Part shown: in pieces, positions 48,332 to 55,823 of the stretch | Layout of the letters: the number at the start of each line of letters is the position of its first letter | How positions within the stretch are numbered: position 1 is the first letter of the stretch | NCBI RefSeq assembly: GCF_025028335.1 | Contig: NZ_JAFEUW010000001.1 | Location: forward strand, 682,001 to 746,000 | Reading direction: 5' to 3' | Length of the DNA: 64,000 nucleotides | Source of the DNA: Brachybacterium sillae | GTDB lineage: Bacteria; Actinomycetota; Actinomycetes; Actinomycetales; Dermabacteraceae | The notes under the pieces: model-generated | The model's database searches: none | What the model saw: the letters and a program-made list of their open reading frames with translations, nothing else | Told to the model about the DNA's origin: nothing | Program-made: the position numbers and the translations under genes

Positions 48332-48601
48332 GGGTGCGGGATCCGGCATCCCCTCTCGAGGCCGCCGAACCGACTCAGCGAGCATACCGGCTCGCCGCGA
48401 GGAGCGCGAACCGGGGCGGGGGTCTGCCCGCATGAGGCTGATCACAGGGCCGAGTGGTGGCATCCGCCGCCGCACCACCGATCCGCCTCCCGGTATCCCG
48501 CACGCCGCGGGTGTCCGCTCGTCGGACCCCACGGGGTCCCATCCGACCGTCCGACCACCAGCGGCTCCTCCCCTGGAGCCCGACCCGAGGAGACCACACC
48601 C

Positions 48602-49090
48602 ATGGCCGATTCGTCCTTCGACATCGTCAGCAAGCTCGACCGCCAGGAGGTCGACAACGCGGTCAACCAGGCTGCGAAGGAGGTGGCCCAGCGCTACGAC
48701 TTCCGCAATGTCGACGCCAGCATCGCCCTGTCGGGCGATCAGATCGTCATGGAGGCGAACTCCGAGGAGCGAGTGCTGGCGGTGCTGGATGTGCTGCAGT
48801 CCAAGGTGCTGCGCCGTGGCCTGTCGCTCAAGAGCCTCGAGGTGGGTGATCCCAAGCAGTCCGGGAAGATCGTGCGGCTGGTCGCCGACCTCAAGGAGGG
48901 GATCTCCTCCGAGGAGGCCAAGAAGATCTCCAAGATCATCCGCGACGAGGGCCCCAAGGGTGTGAAGGCGCAGATCCAGGGTGACGAGCTGCGGGTGAGC
49001 TCCAAGAGCCGCGATGATCTGCAGGCCGTGATCGCCCTCATCAAGGGCAAGGACCTCGACACGGCGGTCCAGTTCGTCAACTACCGCTGA
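48602..49090 (+). CDS. yajQ: YajQ family (DUF520) nucleotide-binding protein
   Basis: A 162-residue protein of the YajQ family, which binds nucleotides; some members bind cyclic di-GMP and influence gene expression. Typical segments are [73 protein letters not shown] and the end [11 protein letters not shown]. The ATG at 48602 follows GAGGAGA. About 270 bases separate it from tRNA-Tyr; I see no gene in that gap. It is followed by a strong terminator. Confidence 0.94.
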   Translation: MADSSFDIVSKLDRQEVDNAVNQAAKEVAQRYDFRNVDASIALSGDQIVMEANSEERVLAVLDVLQSKVLRRGLSLKSLEVGDPKQSGKIVRLVADLKEGISSEEAKKISKIIRDEGPKGVKAQIQGDELRVSSKSRDDLQAVIALIKGKDLDTAVQFVNYR

Positions 49091-49121
49091 GGTCGAGAGG
49101 ACCGACCTCCCCTGCTTACCA

Positions 49122-49155
49122 CGACGGCCCGCCCGGAATCCCGGGCGGGCCGTCG
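49122..49155. terminator. Bidirectional terminator between yajQ and the WXG100 genes
   Basis: Perfect 15-base stem CGACGGCCCGCCCGG/CCGGGCGGGCCGTCG with loop AATC. It lies 31 bases after the yajQ stop and 49 bases from the convergent WXG100 stop, so it can serve both. Confidence 0.8.
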
Positions 49156-49204
49156 GAGCGTTCGCGGCGGGTCGGTGTCAGGTGCCTCGATCCCGTGCGG
49201 TGCG

Positions 49205-49477
49205 TCAGCCGTTCTGCGAGGTGTCGTCCTGCTCGGTCGCGTGCCGCTCGAGGGTCTGACCGAAGGTGGTGAACGCCTCGACCAGCTTGGCGACATCACC
49301 GTTGACGAAAGCGCCCCAGTCCTCCTTGTAGGTGTCGGCGTCGGGACCGACCCACTGCACACCCTCCACGATCTGGGTCAGGCCCTGGATCGCCTCGCTC
49401 ACTCGATCGCCGGCCTGGGTGACCTTGGTGGCAACATCGTGGCCGTCCTCAGCCACCATTCCCTGGAAGTCGTTCAT
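49205..49477 (-). CDS. WXG100-family protein (copy 1)
   Basis: A 90-residue helical-hairpin protein of the ESX/WXG100 type, the usual substrate of type VII secretion. The central turn reads QWVGPDADTY (W-x-G at about residues 42-44), with helices before and after rich in Ala, Val and Glu. No signal peptide and no clear C-terminal YxxxD/E tag is seen. The ATG at 49477 has GAGAGGAC upstream. It lies 41 bases after copy 2, so the two probably form one transcript and perhaps a heterodimer. Confidence 0.85.
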   Translation of the reverse strand: MNDFQGMVAEDGHDVATKVTQAGDRVSEAIQGLTQIVEGVQWVGPDADTYKEDWGAFVNGDVAKLVEAFTTFGQTLERHATEQDDTSQNG

Positions 49478-49518
49478 GTCCGTGTCCTCTCTGGTTCGCA
49501 GGATGTCTGGTGGGTGGA

Positions 49519-49791
49519 TCAGGCGCCGGCCGAGGAGGCCTGGCGCTGCGCCTGGGCGTTCTGGCGGGCACGCTCGGCGGTCTCACCGAGCTTGCCCTCG
49601 ATGGCCTGCACGGCTGCACCGATCTGGGCCTCGAAGTCGGCCACGTACTTGTCGCGGTCCTGGCCGGTCCAGTCCAGACCGTCCACCTGGCCCTTGACCT
49701 CCGTGTAGATGGTCCGGATCTCCTGGGCCTTGTTCTCCATCTCTCCAGCCATCTTGTCGACGTCCTCGGGGACCATGCCCTTCTTCGCCAT
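49519..49791 (-). CDS. WXG100-family protein (copy 2)
   Basis: A 90-residue WXG100 protein. The hairpin turn is LDWTGQDRDKYVADFE (W-x-G near residue 41), flanked by a first helix with VDKMAGEMENKAQEI and a second running to a flexible Gln/Ala-rich tail. The turn and first helix resemble copy 3 (DWTGPDAD). ATG at 49789-49791 has GAGAGGAAGGGAAG upstream, a good ribosome-binding site. It is the first gene after the promoter element at 49923-49991 and has a long leader of roughly 125 bases. Confidence 0.87.
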   Translation of the reverse strand: MAKKGMVPEDVDKMAGEMENKAQEIRTIYTEVKGQVDGLDWTGQDRDKYVADFEAQIGAAVQAIEGKLGETAERARQNAQAQRQASSAGA

Positions 49792-49922
49792 GACGCTTCC
49801 CTTCCTCTCGCGTGTCCGGTGACGGGTGTCGGGGGGCGTCCGGTGACGCCGGAACCCCGGCCCCCGGGGAGCCAGTACCGTGCCCTGTGGGCTCGATCAC
49901 CGCCGTCCCGGGGTGTGCCATC

Positions 49923-49991
49923 ACAGTAACCACGGGGGCGGAAGGGTGACCATGGGGACAACTCCCCATGTGGATCGTCCTCCCTCCACAG
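49923..49991 (-). promoter_or_regulatory. Palindromic promoter element upstream of WXG100 copy 2
   Basis: On the minus strand: CTGTGGAGG (49983-49991), 12 bases, then the palindrome CATGGGGA-GTTG-TCCCCATG (49951-49970), 22 bases, then a -10-like TACTGT (49923-49928). With a start point about seven bases further on, the palindrome centre falls near -42. The same layout recurs before copy 3. The position suits a class II activator site or an operator. Confidence 0.7.
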
Positions 49992-50050
49992 GGAGACGCC
50001 CGTCTGCCCACCGCACCCGCCGCCCCGCCGGCCGGGCGCCGCAGATACCA

Positions 50051-50084
50051 CGAGCCCGGCACCGCGGTGGCGGTGCCGGGCTCG
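50051..50084 (-). terminator. Terminator hairpin downstream of WXG100 copy 3
   Basis: Perfect 15-base stem CGAGCCCGGCACCGC/GCGGTGCCGGGCTCG with loop GGTG, 27 bases after the copy 3 stop. It makes copy 3 a single-gene transcript. Confidence 0.75.
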
Positions 50085-50111
50085 GCCAGGTGGGGCCGAT
50101 CGCCCCGGGGG

Positions 50112-50387
50112 TCACTGCGCAGAGGTGTCTTCCTGCTGCTTGGCGTTGGACCGCGCGCTCTGCTCCAGCTCCTCGACGGCCGCCGCGATCTGCTCCAGCG
50201 CGGGGACCATCTCCCCACTCCACTGCGAGCGGAACTGATCGGCGTCGGGCCCGGTCCAGTCCACAGCGTCCAGACCCGAGGTCAGCTCATGCGAGATCCG
50301 GCGCACCTCCTCGGCGGCGGAGTTCAGCTCATCGGCCATCCGGCGCACTTCCGCCACGTTCATGCCCTGGGCGTTCATACCGCTCAT
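50112..50387 (-). CDS. WXG100-family protein (copy 3)
   Basis: A 91-residue WXG100 protein: first helix VAEVRRMADELNSAAEEVRR, turn VDWTGPDADQFRSQW (W-x-G near residue 44), second helix ALEQIAAAVEELEQSA and a polar tail. The GPDAD turn matches copy 1. The ATG at 50387 has GGAGGAGG upstream; other ATGs at codons 4 and 9 are possible. Own promoter (50426-50493) and own terminator make it an independent unit, directly downstream of the EssC gene on the same strand. Confidence 0.87.
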   Translation of the reverse strand: MSGMNAQGMNVAEVRRMADELNSAAEEVRRISHELTSGLDAVDWTGPDADQFRSQWSGEMVPALEQIAAAVEELEQSARSNAKQQEDTSAQ

Positions 50388-50425
50388 GAAGGGCCTCCTC
50401 CTCGGTCTCGGCGATCGGCATCGTC

Positions 50426-50493
50426 ACTGTATCCAGCCGACTCCCGGCTGCCCATGGGGAGAGGTCCCCATGGGGATGCCCTCTCCTCCACAG
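50426..50493 (-). promoter_or_regulatory. Palindromic promoter element upstream of WXG100 copy 3
   Basis: On the minus strand: CTGTGGAGG (50485-50493), 12 bases, palindrome CATGGGGA-CCTC-TCCCCATG (50453-50472), 21 bases, then a -10-like TACAGT (50426-50431). Element order and spacing match the copy 2 promoter almost exactly. It lies within the gap after the EssC stop. Confidence 0.7.
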
Positions 50494-50513
50494 TCACCGC
50501 CGACCGCCCGCCC

Positions 50514-53500
50514 TCACTGCTGCGGCAGGGCGACCTGCAGCTTCAGCGCCCGCCCGGAGGCCACCAGGAAGCCGCGCCCCGGTGGGAAATCGGTGCGGCG
50601 CACGCGGCCCAGGGGCGTCCCCAGCAGGGAATCCCCCTCCATGTCACTGGGCTGCAGGATGATCCCGCGCCGGCCGGACTTGAAGGGCTGGGCGAGGGTG
50701 TACGCCTGGTTCCAGGTGGCGGCGTCGTTCTCCCCCACCACGAACTGGCCCTCCCGCACCGCGGTGCGGATCAACCGGTCCAGGTCCTTCTCCGCTTCGG
50801 TGCCGGTGAAGTCGGCGACGCCGTCGACCACGAGGGCCAGGGCGCCTTCGGGCACGCTCCCGTTCTCCAGGGTCGCGCGCAGCTCCGCCGCCAGCTGCCG
50901 CACCCGCTCCGCGTCGGAGGCCTCCACATCCCACACATCGAGCCCCGTGAGCGGGGTGGGCCGGGAGGAGAACCGGACCAGTCGCGGCGGGTTCCCGCTG
51001 CGACGCAGCGCCTGGGCGATGGTGTGGACAGTGGTGGTGCGACCCGACCCCATCGGGCCGGTGACCATGAAGGCCCCGCGTGGATCCAGGGCGATCTCCG
51101 CCAGGGTCTCGTCGGCCACCCCGATCGTCGGTCGCCCACCGACGGTGGGCTGCAGACGCGCCAGCTCCACCCGCTCCGGCAGGCGCGCGATCTCCGGCGC
51201 CTCCCCGATGCCGGCGCGGCGCATGGCCTCCGCCAGGCGGGTGACCTCCCGGGCCTGGACAGCCACGTTCGCATCCCCGCCATGCACCGCGACCTGCACC
51301 TCGTGGCCCTCGAGGATCCCGCGGCCGGGCGGGGACCCGGCGTCGAGAACGTCCTTGGCCACCCCGAAGGTGCCGTAGTCATCGGCGGAGGCCATGCGCA
51401 GGATCAACCGCCGCTGGATGGACGAACCGAGCGACGCGGGCACCGCCGAGGGGCGGTCACCCGTGACGATCACATGCACCCCGACGGGACGACCGTCGGT
51501 GGCGATCTGCACGAAGGTGGTGAACCACTTGCTCAGCGACCCCATGTCGTAGGCCTCGCGGAACGCGGCCATGCCATCCACCAGCAGCAGGATCCGGGGC
51601 TCCTCGGGTCGATCGGCGAGCTGCCGGTACTCGGTGATCGACCCGGCGCGCACCCGCGCGAACGCCTCGGCGCGCTGGTCGATGAGGGAGCGCAGCGTCC
51701 GCAGCAGGCGGACCACCCGCTCCTCGTCGTCGCCGGGGATGATCGAGCCGACATGCGGCAGCTCCTCGAGCATCCGCAGTCCCGAGGCGCCGAAGTCGAG
51801 CCCGTACACGTGCACGGGTCCGCCGCGCACCGTGCTCGCCGCGGCGATCGCCAGGGTGCGCAGCGCCGTCGACTTCCCGGAACCGCCGGTGCCGTACACC
51901 GCGAGGTTGCCGTCCCGATCCGGGTGGTAGGAGACGGTCGGCTGCTCCTGGTTCTCCGGAACATCCATCACACCCAGCAGCAGCTGCTCGTCGGTACGGC
52001 GCGTCGGCAGCTTCGCCAGGTCGTAGGCGGGGGCGAGCTCCGCCAGCCAGGGTTTGCGGGGACGCGGCACCTGGGCGGCATCGGCGGCGCGGGTGATGGT
52101 GCGCACCATGCGGGAGACGTCGTTGGGGCCGGGATCCCCGGTGTCGGCGACGACGGGAGCGGGGATGTCCCACACCTCCCCGGTGCCGAAACCGCGCTCG
52201 ACGATGTCGATGCGGGCACGCTCCGGTTCGTCGGTGGTCCAGCCGCCCGCATACGCGGTCTGGAAGGTGGCGATGCGCCCCGGACCGGTCTTCGCGGCGG
52301 CGCGACCGGGGATCGACGGATCGAAGTGCGCCGCCATGGCGTCCCCGAGGATGTCCTTCGAGTCGGCCTCATCGGCCATGCGCAGTGCGATCCGCAGGTT
52401 CGTGTTCGCCCGCAGATTCTCCTTGATCACGCCCGCGGGGCGCTGCGTGGCGAGGATCAGATGCAGACCGAGGGAGCGGCCGCGGGCGGCGACGTCGACC
52501 ACACCGTCGACGAACTCCGGGATCTCCTTGGCCAGGGCCGCGAACTCGTCGACGATGATGATCAGGCTGGGTGGGGCCTCCGGGTCCCCGGTGCGCTCCA
52601 GGGAGACGAGGTCCTTGGCCTTCTTCCGGTTCAGCAGGTGCTCCCGGTAGTGGAGTTCGGCTCGCAGCGATGTGAGGGCGCGGCGCACCAGGTGCGGGGA
52701 CAGGTCCGTCACCAGACCCACCGCGTGCGGCAGGGCGACGCAGTCCGCGAAGGCCGCTCCCCCCTTGTAGTCCACGAACAGGAAGGTCACCCGGTCGGGA
52801 CTGTGGGCGGTCGCCATGCCCATCACCCACGACTGCAGGAACTCCGACTTACCGGCACCGGTGGTGCCGCCGACGAGCGCGTGCGGGCCGTTGCGCCGCA
52901 GGTCCAGGTGGAAGGGTTCCTGTCCGTTGTGGCCGACGAGACCGCGCAGGTCGGCGTCGTGCTTGCGCCGCTGCGGGGCCGAGCCGTCGCGCGGGACCAG
53001 GGAGCCGTTCTCCCTCCAGCGGTCGATGATCACCTGCTCGTCCTCCGCCAGCTCGGTGCCGGCGAGCTTCAGGTAGCTGATGGAGCGGGGCAGGTCGGAG
53101 TCGTCGTCGATCGGCACACCCGCATCGACCACCGGCGCCAGGTGCCGGGCCACCCCGGTCGCGACCTCCACCGACACGGTCTCGACGCTGACCGGGTAGG
53201 CCCGCTCCCCCAGCCGCACATGCCCGGTGGTGGCGCCCTCGGTGTCGTTCTCCACCGCGATGTACGACCGGCAGGCGGCCGGCAGCGCCGCGCTGTTGGC
53301 CGCGCACCACAGCACGTGCACCCCGACATCCGGCCCGCGTTCGGCGATCCTCACCAGACGGGCGCGGTCCACCGGGGCGTCGTCCTCGACCACCACGACG
53401 ACCTCGGGCAGCACCGGTTCGGGCGGCTCCGGCGGTTCCTCGGAGATGTCGATCGTGAGGGGCCCGCGACGCTGCGCGGGAGCCCCGCCGGAGCGCTGCT

Positions 53501-54977
53501 CGATGAGTTCCTCCAGGCGCGCCACCAGAGCGGTGCCGCGGTGGGGGCTGTCGGCCAGATGGTCGCCGTCGAGCGGTGAGAAGGGACTGGAGGTGTGCGG
53601 CAGCCACTTCATCCACTCCCAGCGGGGCCGGCTGGACCGTGAGGTCAGGCCGCACAGCACCACCTCTGCCGGCGAGTGCAGCGCCACCACCTGCATCACC
53701 AGCCCCCGGGCGACACCCTCCGCTCCCTGCCCGCTGCCGGCGATGCCGAGGTTCCCGGCGGTGCGCAGGTCCGCGACGATCGGCACACCCGCGATCAGGC
53801 GGTACTCCTCGTGGAAGTCCTGCAGCTGATCCCAGTACTCCGCGATGGCGTCGTTCTCCGACGGCATCTCGATGCCGACCCGCGACTCCGCCACCCCGAG
53901 ACCCAGGCGCAGGGTCGCGAAGGCGTGATGTTCGGGCCGGTGGGTCCACAGCAGCCGCCCCAGGCGGAACGCGGAGTCGACGACATCCGCCACCGAGGGC
54001 GTCTCCACCAGCCGCACCGCGCGCTCCAGATCCTGGGCGGCACTGACACGACGTTTCAGTGAGGCCATGGAGTCCTGGAAGCGCCGGATCTCGCGTTCCA
54101 GCTGTTTGCGCTGCTGGAAGTGCCGATTGAGGTATCCGGCCGTGGCCATCAGCGGCATCATCACCACGAACATCAGCGCATACGGGCTGCGGGTGATGCT
54201 GAACATGAGCGCGCCCATGATCAGCGGCGCGACCATCATGAAGATCGGGAAGAACTGCGGGGCGGGTTCCTTCGGCGGCACCGGCGCCGGCATCGGCCGG
54301 TACGGGAAGCGGGGCACCACGCGCGGCGACCGGTTGAACTCCACCACCGGGGACGAGGGCGCCGCCCCGCCGAGGCGGTGCAGCAGCACCACCGCGAAGG
54401 TGGTGCCACCGATGCGCACCGTGTCGGCGGGCCCCAGGGCGGCACGCTGCACCCGCTCCCCCGCGATCTCCACCCCGTGGGTGGAGCGGATGTCGACCAC
54501 CTCCACCACGTCGGTGACGTTGATGCGGGCGTGGCGCTGCGACAGTTCGGGATCGGCGATGCGCACATCCGCCTCGGGGGCCCGGCCGATCACGGAGGAA
54601 CCGCTGGGAAGAGGGAACTCCCGCCCCGCTGCGGGTCCGGACAGCACCCGCAGCAGCGCGACAGCGGGGCCGCGCCCCTCTCCCCCCGCGGTGAACCGTT
54701 CACCGGAGCGGGCGATCGAGATGATGCTGCCGGATCGCAGACCGGCTTCGATGAGGTCCGCATCACGGTCGAGGCTGCGCACCCCGCGCGCCCCCTCACC
54801 GGCCCCGGGATCCTGCACCTGCAGGGTGAGTCCCTCGGGGGCCTCGGTGCGGCGCCGCATCGGGTCGGCGAGGTACAGCGCCGAGGCGACATCCCCCACG
54901 GTGGCGGTGGCATCGGCGGTGACCTCGAGGTCGGTCAACCGGTCCTCGGGGCGGCGCAGGGTCAGCTTGATGCGCAT
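50514..54977 (-). CDS. essC: EssC-type FtsK/SpoIIIE ATPase with N-terminal FHA domain
   Basis: Motor ATPase expected to recognise and export WXG100 proteins (type VII secretion, EccC/EssC family); 1487 residues. Order: a ubiquitin-like start (1-90); an FHA domain (about 110-200) with SSVIGRAPEADVRIAD and the pThr-binding SQRHARI; two membrane helices (about 243-287); then three FtsK-type ATPase modules. Module 1 (Walker A GGTTGAGKSE, about 702; Walker B LIIIVDEFAAL) and module 2 (YGTGGSGKST, about 1032) look active. Module 3 has Arg for the P-loop Lys (TGPMGSGRTT), so is probably regulatory. FHA-bearing EssC is the Firmicutes-like (T7SSb) layout. The start is ATG at 54977. No EccB/D/E or mycosin gene is in the window. 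Confidence 0.9.
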   Translation of the reverse strand: MRIKLTLRRPEDRLTDLEVTADATATVGDVASALYLADPMRRRTEAPEGLTLQVQDPGAGEGARGVRSLDRDADLIEAGLRSGSIISIARSGERFTAGGEGRGPAVALLRVLSGPAAGREFPLPSGSSVIGRAPEADVRIADPELSQRHARINVTDVVEVVDIRSTHGVEIAGERVQRAALGPADTVRIGGTTFAVVLLHRLGGAAPSSPVVEFNRSPRVVPRFPYRPMPAPVPPKEPAPQFFPIFMMVAPLIMGALMFSITRSPYALMFVVMMPLMATAGYLNRHFQQRKQLEREIRRFQDSMASLKRRVSAAQDLERAVRLVETPSVADVVDSAFRLGRLLWTHRPEHHAFATLRLGLGVAESRVGIEMPSENDAIAEYWDQLQDFHEEYRLIAGVPIVADLRTAGNLGIAGSGQGAEGVARGLVMQVVALHSPAEVVLCGLTSRSSRPRWEWMKWLPHTSSPFSPLDGDHLADSPHRGTALVARLEELIEQRSGGAPAQRRGPLTIDISEEPPEPPEPVLPEVVVVVEDDAPVDRARLVRIAERGPDVGVHVLWCAANSAALPAACRSYIAVENDTEGATTGHVRLGERAYPVSVETVSVEVATGVARHLAPVVDAGVPIDDDSDLPRSISYLKLAGTELAEDEQVIIDRWRENGSLVPRDGSAPQRRKHDADLRGLVGHNGQEPFHLDLRRNGPHALVGGTTGAGKSEFLQSWVMGMATAHSPDRVTFLFVDYKGGAAFADCVALPHAVGLVTDLSPHLVRRALTSLRAELHYREHLLNRKKAKDLVSLERTGDPEAPPSLIIIVDEFAALAKEIPEFVDGVVDVAARGRSLGLHLILATQRPAGVIKENLRANTNLRIALRMADEADSKDILGDAMAAHFDPSIPGRAAAKTGPGRIATFQTAYAGGWTTDEPERARIDIVERGFGTGEVWDIPAPVVADTGDPGPNDVSRMVRTITRAADAAQVPRPRKPWLAELAPAYDLAKLPTRRTDEQLLLGVMDVPENQEQPTVSYHPDRDGNLAVYGTGGSGKSTALRTLAIAAASTVRGGPVHVYGLDFGASGLRMLEELPHVGSIIPGDDEERVVRLLRTLRSLIDQRAEAFARVRAGSITEYRQLADRPEEPRILLLVDGMAAFREAYDMGSLSKWFTTFVQIATDGRPVGVHVIVTGDRPSAVPASLGSSIQRRLILRMASADDYGTFGVAKDVLDAGSPPGRGILEGHEVQVAVHGGDANVAVQAREVTRLAEAMRRAGIGEAPEIARLPERVELARLQPTVGGRPTIGVADETLAEIALDPRGAFMVTGPMGSGRTTTVHTIAQALRRSGNPPRLVRFSSRPTPLTGLDVWDVEASDAERVRQLAAELRATLENGSVPEGALALVVDGVADFTGTEAEKDLDRLIRTAVREGQFVVGENDAATWNQAYTLAQPFKSGRRGIILQPSDMEGDSLLGTPLGRVRRTDFPPGRGFLVASGRALKLQVALPQQ

Positions 54978-55064
54978 GCGGGTGTTCTCCGGGCGGGGCG
55001 GGGGCGGTCGGGATCAGTGCTCATGGTGCTCATGGGGCCGGGGTCGATGGGCCGCGGCCGGGGA

Positions 55065-55778
55065 TCAGTCGTCGTCGTTCTCCTGCGCGGAACTGTCCAG
55101 CAGGGGCAGGTCCTCCGCCGTCACCAGGCGGGAGAACACCGCGTGCTCGACGAGCCGGGCGCGACGATTGCTGGCGAGCTTGCCGGGCCCACCGCGCAGT
55201 CCCCGCACCCCCATGCGATCGAGTTTGTCGCAGACGTTGTCGAGCTTGCGGTTGAACTTCGTGCGGGGCCAGCCGAGGCGCTCGGCGGCCTGGGCGGAGG
55301 TCGGGACGGCGCTCATCCCCGTGCCCTCCCGCAGCAGCATCGGCTCGGCGAGCGCCAGGATCAGCAGTTTCTGACTGAGGGTGAGCGGCACCGCCCCGAC
55401 CGTGGAGTCCCCGGCGGGCTGGTCCTCGCTGGGGATCGGCTGGAACTGGGCGGACTCCGCGTGGATCGCAAGGTCGTAGGTGGTGGGGCCTGCGGTGAAC
55501 ACCACCCGGGTCTCGGGGAACACCAGGGGGATGCGTGCCTCCGGTGCGAGCCACGCCTGCATGGTGCCGTCGGCGTCGGTGACGGTGGCGGACAGCCGGC
55601 TGCCGATGTTCACCAGCCACCACATGCTCTCGACCTGCACGACGGTGAGGAAGCGGCGGTGGAGGAACTGGTTGTCAGCGTCGATACTCAGGTCGGCGTC
55701 CCGTCCGATGACGAGCTCGTCACCGGGGTCGACCCGGTACCACTCGCCGCAGTACTCCACGGTGATGCTCGACGCCAC
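55065..55778 (-). CDS. FHA-domain protein with a C-terminal helix-turn-helix-like region
   Basis: A 237-residue cytoplasmic protein. Residues 1-110 form a diverged FHA domain: GDELVIGRDADLSIDADNQF and LHRRFLTVVQ, then WWLVNIGSR where the usual Asn-Gly is replaced. Residues about 130-215 read as helices with SAQAAERLGWPRTKFNRKLD and VCDKLDRMGVRGL, in a pattern like a winged-helix DNA-binding domain. That would make it a phosphorylation-responsive regulator, possibly of this locus; this is inference from pattern only. The start is GTG at 55776-55778, after the kinase gene stop. No signal peptide or membrane helix. Confidence 0.7.
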   Translation of the reverse strand: MASSITVEYCGEWYRVDPGDELVIGRDADLSIDADNQFLHRRFLTVVQVESMWWLVNIGSRLSATVTDADGTMQAWLAPEARIPLVFPETRVVFTAGPTTYDLAIHAESAQFQPIPSEDQPAGDSTVGAVPLTLSQKLLILALAEPMLLREGTGMSAVPTSAQAAERLGWPRTKFNRKLDNVCDKLDRMGVRGLRGGPGKLASNRRARLVEHAVFSRLVTAEDLPLLDSSAQENDDD

Positions 55779-55823
55779 GCTGGCTCCTTCTGCACTCGGG
55801 CGGGGATGCCGCCCCGGATGCGC

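Larger units (their letters stand above)
49792..50111 (-). other. Regulatory gap between WXG100 copies 2 and 3
   Basis: This 320-base gap has no convincing gene. From right to left it holds the terminator of copy 3 (50051-50084), the conserved palindromic promoter of copy 2 (49923-49991), and a leader of about 125 bases. The leader is rich in G and C runs but I see no clear secondary structure or small open frame with a ribosome-binding site. Confidence 0.6.

Noticed and set aside
48332..48601. Possible small gene or extra tRNA upstream of yajQ
   Set aside because: No cloverleaf or convincing start with ribosome-binding site was found; open frames are antisense or run through the promoter region.
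49968..53579. Plus-strand open frame of 1203 codons opposite essC
   Set aside because: Shadow of essC caused by high third-position GC; no ribosome-binding site and no protein motif.
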